Assembly: GCA_002104895.1 (NCBI GenBank)
Contig: MCFG01000119.1
Span: 62,001 to 126,000 of the forward strand
DNA: 64,000 nucleotides
Reading direction: 5' to 3'
From: Anaeromyces robustus
Lineage: Eukaryota > Neocallimastigomycota > Neocallimastigomycetes > Neocallimastigales > Neocallimastigaceae
Below the pieces are notes generated by a model. It saw nothing but the letters and a program-made list of their open reading frames with translations, had not been told where the DNA came from and ran no database searches. The position numbers were made by a program, and so were the translations under genes. Position 1 is the stretch's first letter. Each line of letters begins with the position of its first letter. This document shows, one piece after another, positions 12,304-26,026 of the stretch.

Positions 12304-12339
12304 ATTGAATGAATCTTAAATTAATTCGTTGCAAATCAT

Positions 12340-12610
<271 letters not shown>

Positions 12611-12619
12611 TATTTTATT

Positions 12620-13591
12620 TTATTATTTATTATATTATTTATTTAATTACTTTTTTGCTTTTTTTGCTTTATTTTTTATAAAATTTTTTTTTATTTATAA
12701 CATTTTTCCATAAATATATTTAGAGTTTTATAATTTATTAAATATTAATTAATTTATAATAATAATTTTTATTATTATTTAGATTCGTGTAACTCTGAAA
12801 AATTTAGTACAAAATGATTATAAAAATGAGAATAATTTCATAAACTTTTCCATATGGAATAATTTTCATTTTTCATAAACTTTTTCAAGATGAAAAGTAA
12901 AATATTTAAAAAATTATCATTTATTTAAATAATACATATACTATAACCTATAAAAATATTATAATTTTTATTTTTCTTATCAAAACTTTATAGATAATAA
13001 TAATAATAAATATTTTTTAAATACAATTCTTTGAATATTCTTTTGAAAGTTTTATGCTCAATAATACTATATTTTCATTTCTTAAATCATTTAAAATGAA
13101 ATTTTTTCTAAATAACTATTTAATACATATTCAAGATTTGCTTTTTTATTATTATATTCAGCATTACTATTAAAATCATTTCGATCTAAATTATTATATT
13201 TATATTTAATATAATTGTATTGTGCTTAAGCATTTAATATATTTTATTGGCATCCTTTTTTTTTGAGAAAAAAAAAAGAAAAAGAAAAAGAAGAGAGATA
13301 GAGGTAATTCAAATATAAATTTTTATAATATGTTTAGTTTATTTATAAACGATAAAATTTAACATTTTTTCTAACTGTATTGTTTATCTATTTAACTTAA
13401 TAATTGTCTTATAATTATAATTATGAATGAAATAATATATATTGAAGAAAATCATAAAAATCTGAATAGGAAATAAAGATTATTGTAAAACCAAATAAGA
13501 TAAATAAGAATATATAACATCATTGGATAAATTTATATTGATATTTTCATTTTTCATTTACATATTTATTATTTAATTGTATTATTTTATC
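12620..13591. other. Intergenic DNA up to the duplication boundary
   Basis: A/T-rich. A weak coding-like stretch on the minus strand near 13080-13200 (NLDRNDFNSNAEYNN) has no recognisable start or splice sites and could be a relic. Confidence 0.35.
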
Positions 13592-14056
13592 TTATTTTCT
13601 CTTCGTTTTTTTAAATTAATTTTATAAATTTAGAGAATTTAATTATTGCGGTTTTGATGACGTTGATTTGAATTCTTTAGGAAACCTTGAGACTTTGTAA
13701 ATGAGACAAAAAAACATAAATTACTGTTATTTTTTTATTATGTAATTAAAAATACTTTCTAACAAAAAAAATTTTCTTTAATTAATCTTTTAATATATAA
13801 AAAAACTAGAACTATATATGATTCAGTTATTCCAAATAATATGAAAATAAAATCTTTAAAAAAATTGTAAAAATAAAATATATTTAATAATATAAATAAT
13901 AGTAATTAATTAAAATTATCTTATAATTAATATTAAAGTTTCTGTTATTAATATATTTTTATTATAATTAAATAGATATCTTACTCAGATTTCATGTAAT
14001 GATTCAGATTTATATGAATTTAATGGACTTGATAATCTAGAAATTATGTAAAAAAT

Positions 14057-14100
<44 letters not shown>

Positions 14101-14570
14101 AATATATATAATATTATGAAAATATATATATAAATATATATAAAAATTAATTTTTATTTTTTTTTAAATTTTTATTTTTTATGTCTATTTTCAATATTTA
14201 CTACAAAAAGGAATGTAACACTTGATAGTGATTGTAAATTTGATGCATCCAAACTTGAAAAATTATCAGAATTGTAAGTTATTTTATTTATTAATTTATA
14301 ATATAAATAAATTTATAAATTTTTTTTTATTTTATTTTAATTATTATTTTTAATTATTAATTTGTAATAAAATAATTAATAGACATTTTGAAGGTGACAC
14401 TTCACTCTTTGGTCAAGGTGTTGGTTCTGCTGTTTCTCTAAATGCTCCAAATAATTTAAAAAAATTGTATTTTTTTTTTTTTTTTCATTTTTTTATAATT
14501 ATTTTAATTTTAAAAAATGATATATATATTTATTAAAAATTATTATATTAAAAAAAATTATTTTTTAATA

Positions 14571-14634
14571 TATATAATATAATATAATATAATATAATAT
14601 AATATAATATAATATAATATAATATAATATAATA
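14571..14634. repeat. (AATAT)n microsatellite in an intron
   Basis: Pure pentanucleotide run. The matching intron of the right copy carries a longer run at about 61517-61611. Confidence 0.9.
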
Positions 14635-16158
14635 TGTAATAAAGATCATTTACATATATGTCTATTTCTTCAGATAATTATAAAGTTATTGGCTCTTTAC
14701 CTAATCTTGAAGAATTGTAAAGTTTAAAAATTATTTAAGATATGTAAAAATTTAATATGTAAATATATTTTAATAAAAAAATTTATTATATATATAATAT
14801 ATTATTTTATATTTTTTAGAACAATTTTATATTCTAGCCCATCTGAAAAATTCGATATTAAATCACTTGCAAGTCATGATAAACTTAAAAAATTGTAAAA
14901 ATAAAAATTATTTTTCTTTATTCATTTAACATAATCTATATAACTTTCTTTAAAGTTTTCTTCATTATTTGTTATATTATTATACTAATTTAAATTTTTT
15001 TTTATTTTTCAATTTATTTTCTTTAAATTAATATAGAATAATAACACAATCCTTTTATAGTAGTGAACCTATAGATATTGATCTTGAATTTTTGAATAAT
15101 TTAAATAATTTAACTTACTTGTTAGTATAAATATATATTAAAATATAAATATTTTTATATATTAACTATTTATATCTTTTTTTTTTTTTTAATTTATATA
15201 TATATTTTTATTTATTATGTCGTAAAAAAAAATAAAATAAAATAAATAAATGAAAATTTTATTAATTATTTTTTTATTTTTTAATTCATTATTTAGAGAT
15301 CTTTCTAGTAATCTAATTGATCAATTTCCAAAACAATTGGCATCTCTTACAAATTTGGAGTATATGTAAGTATATATATTTAATTAATTAAAACAAAATG
15401 AAAAAAAAATTTTTTTTTTATTATCATTTGAATAAATTTAAATAAATTCAAATTTTTAACAGATATATAAAACATTAATATACTAAAAAAATTTTTTTCC
15501 ATATATTTATATTTATGTTTTCTTTTAATTATAGTAATTTAGAATCAAATAGAATTTTTGAAAAAATTCCAGAGTCATATAATAATTTAAAGAATTTAAA
15601 ATACTTGTAAATTAAACAATATATATATATATATAATTAATTTATTAATAAATAGAATTTTATTCAATATTTTATTAATTTTAATTTTTACTTTTTTTTT
15701 TTTTAATTATTTTATTAGTTATATTGGTTCTAATAAGAGTATTGGCGGAGAAGTTTTAAAAAATAAAAGTCTAAAAGAATGTGGCTATGGTTATTCTAAT
15801 GATAATTATGATTTATGTATTCCAAAAGATTTTGAACCTAATTGTTTATCTGGTAATGAATATAAAACTTGTGAAGAAGGAAAAGAAGAAAGTTCGGATG
15901 GTAAATGTGGAGAAGGTCATGGTAAATGTCCATATAGTGAATGCTGTAGTAAAGATGGTAAATGTGGTACAACAAGTGATTATTGTTATATAAGTAAAAA
16001 TTGTCAAACTAAATATGGTTATTGTATAGATGAATGTGAAGAAATTAATGAACAATTAAAGAAATTTAATGAACATGATTCATATAATGTTAAATGTATT
16101 GCAAATTCACAAAAAAAAGTTCAAACTTTGTAAGTATATATATATATATGTAATTTCC

Positions 16159-16201
<43 letters not shown>

Positions 16202-17405
16202 TATTATTAAAATCATATTATATATTAATTTGAATTCGATAAAATATTTTTTTATTTATTTGTATATATAAAGAGAACTATATGGTATAAATGAAGAGAG
16301 AATACAGAAATATATGGATCAGCTTATAAATCTCACTGAACTGGAATCATTGTGAGTTTATATAATGTTTTACATATATAATATATAATATTAAATAAAT
16401 AAAAGAGAATTATAAATATATTTATAGAAATAAAATAAGTAAATAGTAACTTTTTATTTATATTAATTTAAATTTTCATAATTATTTTTGATTTAAATTA
16501 GATCTTTAGTTAATATGTATTCTTTAAGCAATTTTGAATCAATAAAACATTTTAAAAATCTTACTAAGTTGTAAGCAATAAAAAAATTATTTATGTTTTT
16601 TTAATAAATTTATTTATTTATTTATTTAGTTTTAATTACAATTATTAACTTTTTATCTTTTCTTATTGTTTGTGATTTAAGAGAAATTATAAATACAAAC
16701 TATTATGGTAGCATTCCAGATTATATTCTTTCTTTTTCTAATTTAAAGACACTGTTAGTAATAATTTATATATATATTATTTTATTATATTATTAATTTT
16801 ATATGATATAAACTTTTATTTTACATTTAAAATGTATATTTGTAAAATACATTATTATTATTTAAAATTCACACTTAAATTTTATATAATATCTAGGACA
16901 ATAGTTAGTTCTGGTATAAATTCTATTCCATCAAACATTTCAAATTTAAAATATCTTGAAAATCTGTAAATTGAATTAAATATAAGCATATTAAATATAA
17001 ATAAAAAAAAATTTAAAAAAATTCATATACATATATAATATTTTATAATAAATTAATATTTAAATATTATTTAAAAAATTTAATTAATAATCTAATAAAA
17101 TAATGAAGTGACTTAAACCATAATAGTATATCTAAATTACCTGATGAAATAGAAAAACTTGAAAATCTTAAATTACTGTAATATAATATATAATTATATA
17201 AATTTCAAAAAAAAAACTTATAAATATTTATTTTTTTATCAATAATAATAATAATAATAATTTTTTGTCTTATTTAAAATAATATTTTTTGCTAATAACT
17301 TTTTTTTATTAATAATAATAATAATATAGTAATTTAGCATGGAATCAATTAACTAAATTTCCTGAAAAAATAACAAATCTTAAAAATCTTGAAACATTGT
17401 ATGTT

Positions 17406-17442
<37 letters not shown>

Positions 17443-19212
17443 TTTTTTTTAATATATAAATAAATTTAAATTATATATGTTTTACTATCATTATTATTTT
17501 TAATTACAGTAATATTATTTTAAGTATTATTGTGATTAAAAAATTATTAATTTACTTAATAACATTATTTTTATTATCGATTTATTTTTTTTTCAATAAA
17601 CTTTTTTAATTATTAGAGTTCTTGAAGAAAATTTTGAAATTAAAGAAATTTCTGAACAAATAGGAAATCTTGAAAAGCTTGAATATCTGTATATATTATA
17701 TATCATTTTAAAATATACATAAATAGATAGTTAATTTAATTAATATAATTATGAAAAATAAAAAAAGAATTTTTTTTTATATCATTATTATATAAATTTA
17801 TTCATATTGTTAATATTATTTATAATAAATATATTATAATTTATATAGATATCTTGGTAGTTGTAGTATTGATGATATTCCTCAGCAGTTTGAAAATCTT
17901 AAAAATCTTAAATATCTGTAAATATTATTACATTTTATATATATGATTATAAAAAATTCTTTTGAATTTTCAAGATATTATAAAACAAAAATATTAAATT
18001 TATACTTTTAAAAAATTAATTATTTTATGAATTTTCAAGATATTATAAAACAAAAATATTAAATTTATACTTTTAAAAAATTAATTATTTTATTTTATAT
18101 AATATTTAAATAGTGATCTTTCCGAAAATAAACTTTATAAATTCCCAAAACAATTGGCATCTCTCAAATATTTAGAAACACTGTAAATAATATTTATTAT
18201 TATCATTATTATTATTACTGTTGTTGTTGTTGTTGTTGCTTTAATATTAATATAATATAATTATTCTTATTAAATGTCTATTTTTATATTATAGTATTTT
18301 TGAAAATAATAGTATTAGCGATAAAATTCCAGAATCATATAATAATTTAGAACATTTAAAATACTTGTAAGTTCTTTAAGAACATTTAAAATACTTGTAA
18401 GTTCTTTATTTTTATAAATTAATAAATTACTAAATAAATAAATAAATAAATAATACATAAATAAATTTAATAAATTATAATATTAATCTTTTTAGTTGTA
18501 TTTATATTATTTGATTCTTTAATTTTATTAGTAATGTTAATGGAAATAAGTTAATTAGTGGAAAAATTTTAAAAAATAAAAGTCTTGAAAATTGTAATTA
18601 TTATTCTTATGAAAAAAATTATGATTTATGTATTCCAAAGATTATGAAGCTAGCTGTGTAATTGATGACCAATATAAACCTTGTGAAGAAGAAAATGAAA
18701 GTTCAAATGGTCAATGTGGAGAAGCTGATGGTAAATGTCCATCTGGTCAATGTTGTAGTAAAGATGGTAAATGTGGTTCATCTGAAGATTTTTGTTTAAT
18801 TAGTAAAAATTGTCAAATCGAATATGGTGATTGTAAAGATGAATGTGAAGAACTATATGATAAATTAAAAAAATCATATAAAAGTAAATTTAATTCAATA
18901 GACTGCACGATAGATCAACAAGGAAAGGCAAAATCTTTATAAGTAATTTATATAAAATTTCTTTTTTTAATATATTATTATAAATTACTTATTTTTTTTA
19001 TCTATTTTTATTTTATTTTTTTTTTTTTAATAAAAAAATATTATTTAAAATCATTATTAATTTTCTCTACATAATTCTCTTAATATTTTATTTAAAAATT
19101 TAATTAAAGAATGATTGGTACTTGGATAAAATCAGAATTGAAAGAACTTCCTAAAGATATTCTCAATTTAACTAATCTAAAATCATTGTTAGTAACAATA
19201 TATATATATATA

Positions 19213-19549
19213 TTCAATATTTTATTTTATTTTATTTTATTTTATTTTATTTTATTTTATTTTATATGTACTTGTAACTTATTCTACTTTACTATTTATT
19301 TTATTTTATTTTATTTTATTTTATTTTATTTTATTTTATTTTATTTTATTTTATTTTATTTTATTTTATTTTATTTTATTTTATTTTATTTTATTTTATT
19401 TTATTTTATTTTATTTTATTTTATTTTATTTTATTTTATTTTATTTTATTTTATTTTATTTTATTTTATTTTATTTTATTTTATTTTATTTTATTTTATT
19501 TTATTTTATTTTATTTTATTTTATTTTATTTTATTTTATTTTATTTTAT
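19213..19549. repeat. (TTTTA)n microsatellite, expanded
   Basis: More than 300 bp of TTTTA with one short interruption at 19264-19300, inside the intron after exon 19110-19187. The right copy has only about 80 bp (56816-56896). The long Phe/Ile/Leu/Tyr open frame across it is spurious read-through from the exon. Confidence 0.95.
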
Positions 19550-20284
19550 AAATGATAAAATGATGAAATTATTAAATGAAATTATTTTTAAACTTTTTTT
19601 TTTTTTTTAAAAAATTATATATATAATATTAGAACATTCACTTCCACATCTATTGAATCCCTTCCTGAAGATTTCGCAAATCTTAAAAATCTTGAGTATC
19701 TGTAAGTAAATTATTAAATATGAAATACTAAAATATATCTAAAATATAATAATAATAATAATATATATATATATATATATATATTATTTTTAATAAATAA
19801 TTAATTTAAATAAAGCGATTTAAGCTATAATAAATTAAAAAAATTACCAGACGGTCTAGGAAAACTTGAAAATCTTAAAACACTGTAATTATTGATTTTT
19901 TTTTATATTTTTAATATATATTTTATATTTATAATAATCAATTGTTTTATTAAAAATTAATCAACTATACAATTTATTATATATTTTTTATTATATAAAT
20001 AAATAAATAAATAAATAAATTTTATAATATTATATTCTAAATTTATTTATTATATAATTCAATATATATATTTTATACTATTTTATAATATTCTTAATTT
20101 TTTTTTTATTTTAAACAAAATTATTTTTTCTATCATATTAAATTATAAATTTAAAAAAATTATAAATAAATAAACTAGTAATTTAGAAGTTAATGAATTA
20201 ACAGAATTGCCTAAAGATTTAGGAAATCTTAAAAATCTTGAATCACTGTAACTATTAATTTTAAAATTTTAATATATAAATTTT

Positions 20285-20432
<148 letters not shown>

Positions 20433-22223
20433 GATTAAATTAGATTTATAGTAATATTTTGTTTCAGTAATAATTAATCATTATTTATACAAATTTATAC
20501 TATATTTTTATTATATAAATAAAACTAGTAATTTAGATGACAATAATTTAACGGAATTCCCAAAACAAATAACTGATATTAAAAATCTTAAAAAATTGTA
20601 AGATAATCTTAAAATTAAAAATATTTCTTTTATTAAAAACATATTTTATAAAATTTAAGTCAAGATAATACTTATTTATCTCTCTCTATATATATATATA
20701 TATTTATATATAATTATTTTTAAATTTATATTTATATTTAATTTATATTTGGATACTTTTATATATATATTTTATATACATTTATTAAATTTATGGATTA
20801 TTAGAATATTCAGGTATAAAATCCATTCCTTCATATATATCCAATTTAAAATATCTTGAAGAACTGTAAGTACAACAATATATGTTAGATATACAATATA
20901 ATTATATAATTATATATAAAAATTAATATATAAAAAATGTTTAAAATTAGTTACAATAATTTTAAAATAAAAGTGATATAGCAGGTAACAATTTATTTGA
21001 AATACCTAACGAATTAGGAAACCTTGAAAATCTTAAATCACTGTAATATAAATTTTAAATTATTTTTTTAAATTTTTAGTTTTTTTTAAAAAATAAAATA
21101 ATACCTTTTTTTTATTACATATCTTAAAATAATTTCAAATAATATAATATTCTATTAATATTTTATTTATTTATTTATTATATATAACAATATAAATAAA
21201 TTTTATTCTTTAATTTTTTTTAAATAATATAGTAATATAGGATGGAATTCATATACTAAATTTCCAGTACAGACAACAAACCTTAAGAACCTTCAAAAAT
21301 TGTATGTTCTTCAATTTATATATATATAAATAAAATCTTTTTTATATAAATTACTTTAATTATATATATATATATATATATAAACCATTTTTATATAAAT
21401 TACTTTAATTATATATATTATAATTATTATAATTATTATAAAATTATATATAATAGATATTTTTGTAATTTAAAAATTCTTTTTTAATAATATCATATTA
21501 ATAATTTTTTTTAACAGAAATATTGGTTATGAAAATATTAATGAACTTCCTGAGCAAATAGGAAATCTTGAAAAGCTTGAACATCTGTATATTAAATAAT
21601 TATAAATATATTTTATAAATATATAAAAAAAATTTTTTTATATCAATGATAATTTTTATAAAAATTATAATTTCAGTTTTTATTTATATTATTATTATTA
21701 TTATCAATTATTAATTATAAATTTTTTCATAGATATCTTTATGGTAATAATATTGAAGAAATTCCTCAAAAAATAGAAAATCTCAAAAACCTTAAAGAAC
21801 TGTAAATATTTTATTACTTTTTTTATTATTATAAATATATATAAATATAATAATAAAAAAATTTTTTTGAATTCTTGAGAAATTGATAAATAAAAATATT
21901 AGATAAACTTAAAAAAATTACTTATTATTTTATTCTATATAATGTATACATTTAAAATAGTGATATTTCCAGAAATAAACTTAAGAAATTCCCAAAACAA
22001 TTAGGATCTCTCAAAAACTTGGAATATTTGTAAATAATATATATATATATATTTGTGATATTCATATAATTTTATAAATATGTATTAATATATCAAAATA
22101 TATTAAAAATTATTAAAATATATACAATTTATATAATAGAAATTTTGAAGAAAATAATATTTACGATGAAATTCCAGAATCTTACAATAATTTAGAAAAA
22201 TTACTTTACTTGTAAATAAAATA

Positions 22224-22227
22224 TATT

Positions 22228-22310
<83 letters not shown>

Positions 22311-22312
22311 TT

Positions 22313-22351
<39 letters not shown>

Positions 22352-22353
22352 TT

Positions 22354-22388
<35 letters not shown>

Positions 22389-22390
22389 TT

Positions 22391-22421
<31 letters not shown>

Positions 22422-22432
22422 TCTATTTATTA
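22224..22432. repeat. (TTTA)n microsatellite in an intron
   Basis: About 200 bp of TTTA with occasional TTTTA. The right copy carries about 95 bp (53876-53970). Confidence 0.92.
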
Positions 22433-23632
22433 TTTTATTTTATTAATATTTTATTTTTTTTCTTAAAAAAAAATTATTAAAACATTAAATTTATCAATTT
22501 TATAAAAATATATTATTTAATCCTTTTTATTATTAGCCATATTGGTGATAATAAGAAAATAACTGGAAAAATTTTAAAAAATAAATATCTTGAATGTGAC
22601 TTTTATACTTATGATAATTATGATATATGTATTCCAAAAGATTTTGATTCTGAATGTATATATTATGGTGTTCTTAAAAAATGTGAAGAAGAGGAAAAAG
22701 TTTCATCCACTGTTGCTTCTATTAGTACTACAACAACTAAAGCTATTACATCTACTAATACTGATAATCCAATTTCATCTACAAATACTGCTACTTCATC
22801 TAAAAAATCGACCACAACTGAAAAAACTATTCCAGTTGAAGAAACTACCACTACCACTAAAAAACCAACTACTACTACTGAAAAAACTACTACCACTACT
22901 ACTAAAAAGTCAACTACTACTACTACTAAAAAGTCAACTACTAATATTAAAAAGTCAACTACTACTACTAAAAAGTCAACTATTAATATTAAAAAGTCAA
23001 CTACTACTACTACTAAAAAGTCAACTACTAATATTAAAAAGTCAACTACTACTACTAAAAAGCCAACTACTACTTCTAAAAAAACAACAACCACTACTAA
23101 AAAAACAACAACCACTACTAAAAAAACAAATACTACTAAAAAAACTACTACTAAAAAAACTACCAAATCTACAACTAAAACTACTACAACTATTAATTCT
23201 AAACCTTCTATTAAAGGTAAATGTGGAGAAGGTATAGGTAATTGTCCTACTGGTTATTGTTGTAGTAAATATGGTTGGTGTGGTAAGAGTTATAGACACT
23301 GTTCTGTTGCTGAAGGTTGTCAATCAAAGTATGGTATCTGTTCAAAGAATAATTCTTCTCTTGAAGGTAAATGTGGTGAAGGCTATGATAAATGTCCATC
23401 TGGTCAATGTTGTAGTAAACATGGTTGGTGTGGTAAATCTGACGACTATTGTGTTCTATCTAAAGGATGTCAACCAGGATTTGGTCAATGTAAAAATGAT
23501 ATAAAAGGTAAATGTGGTAAAGGTATAGGTAAATGTCCATCAGGTCAGTGTTGTAGTAAATATGGCTGGTGTGGTAAAACTGATAAATATTGTGGTTCAG
23601 GTTGTCAAAGTGAATTTGGAAAATGTAAATAA

Positions 23633-24063
23633 ATTCCAAACTTTCCTTTAAATTAAACAAAAAAAAAGAAAAAAGAAAAAAAAAAAAAAGAATATAGAAA
23701 CTTTTTATTATAATAACTGTAATAACAAGGAAAAAATTTTTTTTTACTTTTATTTATTTATTATTTATTTTTTTATATTCTTTTTTTTTTTTTTTATTGT
23801 TACTATATTTTATTTTATGAATATATTTGTATTTGTATTTAATATTTTTATATTTATAAATATATTTTACATATTCAATTATCTATTATAATTTGTATTC
23901 ATTAAAATTTAATTACTTATTAAATATATATATCAATAAATATTAATATTATAATTATTAAATTTCTATTTTTTGTATATAAAACTTTTTTGTGTGTTAT
24001 TATATTTATATAAAACTATTTTGTATGTTATACTTATAAAACTAATTTATTTTATTTTATTTT

Positions 24064-24101
<38 letters not shown>

Positions 24102-24373
24102 TTTAAACTTTTATAAAGTGATATAACAAAAAATTTCATTTTTTTCTTTTTTTTTTTTTTTAAATAATTAAATGTATAACTATATATATATTTAATTTAA
24201 TTAATTTAATTATATACATAATATTTATTTAAATATTCAAATTTATATATTTATATACCATATTTTAAATGTTGTTTTTTCTTTATATTTAAAAAAAAAA
24301 AAGAAAAAATTCATTTATATATTTTTTATTATGGTAGTCAATGTTTTTAATAAAAATATTTATATAAATGATT
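23633..24373. other. Duplicated 3' flank between LRR and HECT remnants
   Basis: Reverse-complement copy of the spacer at 51894-52636, including poly-T at 24068-24100 (poly-A at 52166-52200 in the right arm). It contains no gene. Confidence 0.7.
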
Positions 24374-24642
24374 TTAGCTTAATTCAAATAATTCAGATCC
24401 TTCATTGATAGCTAAAGTTAATTTTTGTTTTAATTGGTGATAAGTTGAATATGGAGGTAAATCGATAGAATTAAAACTATAATTTATAATACATAGAATT
24501 GTTTTAAAAATTTTTTTTATTATTATAAATAACTTTAAAATTAACATAAATATTAAAATAAAACAACAATATAAAACTGGATTAAAAATTTACCATGTAT
24601 GAGTTACTGGTAATTGGTTTTCATATCCAAATTTCTTAATTT
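24374..24642 (-). pseudogene. HECT ligase fragment (3' end only)
   Basis: Reverse-complement copy of 51625-51893: the end of HECT exon 8, intron 8 and all of exon 9 (24374-24476), with the stop at 24374-24376. The fragment retains the codon of the catalytic cysteine, split across the intron, but lacks more than 80% of the domain and any start. It is a by-product of the inverted duplication. Confidence 0.92.
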
Positions 24643-24653
24643 GGATATGAAAA
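24618..24653. repeat. Fold-back hairpin at the duplication junction
   Basis: Perfect 15-bp arms, TTTTCATATCCAAAT (24618-24632) and ATTTGGATATGAAAA (24639-24653), flank the loop TTCTTA. The first arm and loop belong to the HECT copy. The second arm starts where homology to the right arm stops, so the junction sequence doubles back on itself. Confidence 0.88.
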
Positions 24654-24889
24654 GTAATAATATAAATATAATAATTAATACAATCCATTTATTTTTTTAT
24701 TTTATTTTATTTTTTTATTTTATTTTTTTTTTTATTTTATTTTATTTTTTTTATCTTATAATAATTAGAATATTATAGTTGTTATTATTATTTTATTTTA
24801 TTTATTTTTAATAAATATTTATAAATATTTACTTATTAATTAATTAATTATATCTATTATAATATTTATTTATTTTTTATTATTTTATT

Positions 24890-25245
24890 AAAAGATTATG
24901 GATTATCAAAAAAAAAATGATTTCTTTTTTTTTTTTTTTATAAAAAAAATAGTATTATTTATCAAAAATGATTATCAAAAATGAGTTTTTTTTTTTTAAA
25001 AAAAAATAGTATTATTTATCAAAAATGATTATCAAAAATGAGTTTTTTTTAGAAAAAAAAAATAGTATTATTTATCAAAAATGATTATCAAAAATGAGTT
25101 TTTTTTAGAAAAAAAAAATAGTATTATTTATCAAAAATGATTATAGAATTATAGAATTATCAAAAATGAATATAGAATTATAGAATTATAGAATTATCAA
25201 AAATGAATATAGAATTATAGAATTATAGAATTATCAAAAATGATA
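24890..25245. repeat. Two adjoining tandem repeat arrays
   Basis: About four units of roughly 60 bp built on ATAGTATTATTTATCAAAAA plus TGATTATCAAAAATGAG, then shorter units of TAGAATTATAGAATTATCAA plus AAATGA. Non-coding. Confidence 0.85.
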
Positions 25246-25471
25246 TTATAGATAAAGGAATCAAGCTATATTATATACAAAAAATTTATTAAAACTTATA
25301 AATATTTAAATATATAAATATATTTTATAAAATATATATATATATATTAATTAGTTTTTTTTTTTTTTTTTTGATACATATATGTATATATATAATGAAA
25401 TTATTTCAATTAAAAGTTTTGTTATATATATATAAATATGTTTTATAAATATAACATTTAATGATTAAAAT

Positions 25472-25517
<46 letters not shown>

Positions 25518-25546
25518 TTTATTATTTAAATTTTTTATTTATTTAT

Positions 25547-25969
25547 TTATTTGTCAATTTGACTAATGGATCTCATTCTTTTATTTTTCCTTTTTTCTCG
25601 AACATAATGACCTTTACATGATTTAAGTATAACTTTTTCTCCATCAATTTCATATACAAGTCGATCTTGTTTATTAATTCTTCTTGAATATAATCCTTCT
25701 AAATCTCCTGTTAATCGTTCGGTTTGTCCAAATCCTCTAAATGGATCAAATTTTATCATTTTAATTAATTGTTGAATTTTACCATAGGTATTAGGATCAT
25801 CTTTCTCCCAATTTTTAAGATCTTTTTCACATTCCTCTGTAACTACTTCCCAATTATCTAATAATCGATCATCAAACTTATATCCTTGAATTTCAAATTT
25901 ATTATTATTATTATAATTATTATTAATATAATTATTATAATTATTATTATTATAATTATTATTATTATA

Positions 25970-26026
<57 letters not shown>

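Noticed and set aside
19111-19551. 146-residue open frame with a Phe/Ile/Leu/Tyr tail
   Set aside because: It is one LRR exon (19110-19187) read past its donor into a TTTTA microsatellite.
22590-23237. Leu/Lys-rich 215-residue frame, with Val-rich and Ser-rich antisense frames (also in the right arm)
   Set aside because: Out-of-phase readings of the Thr/Lys stalk. The true frame gives Thr/Lys and leads into three CBM18 modules.
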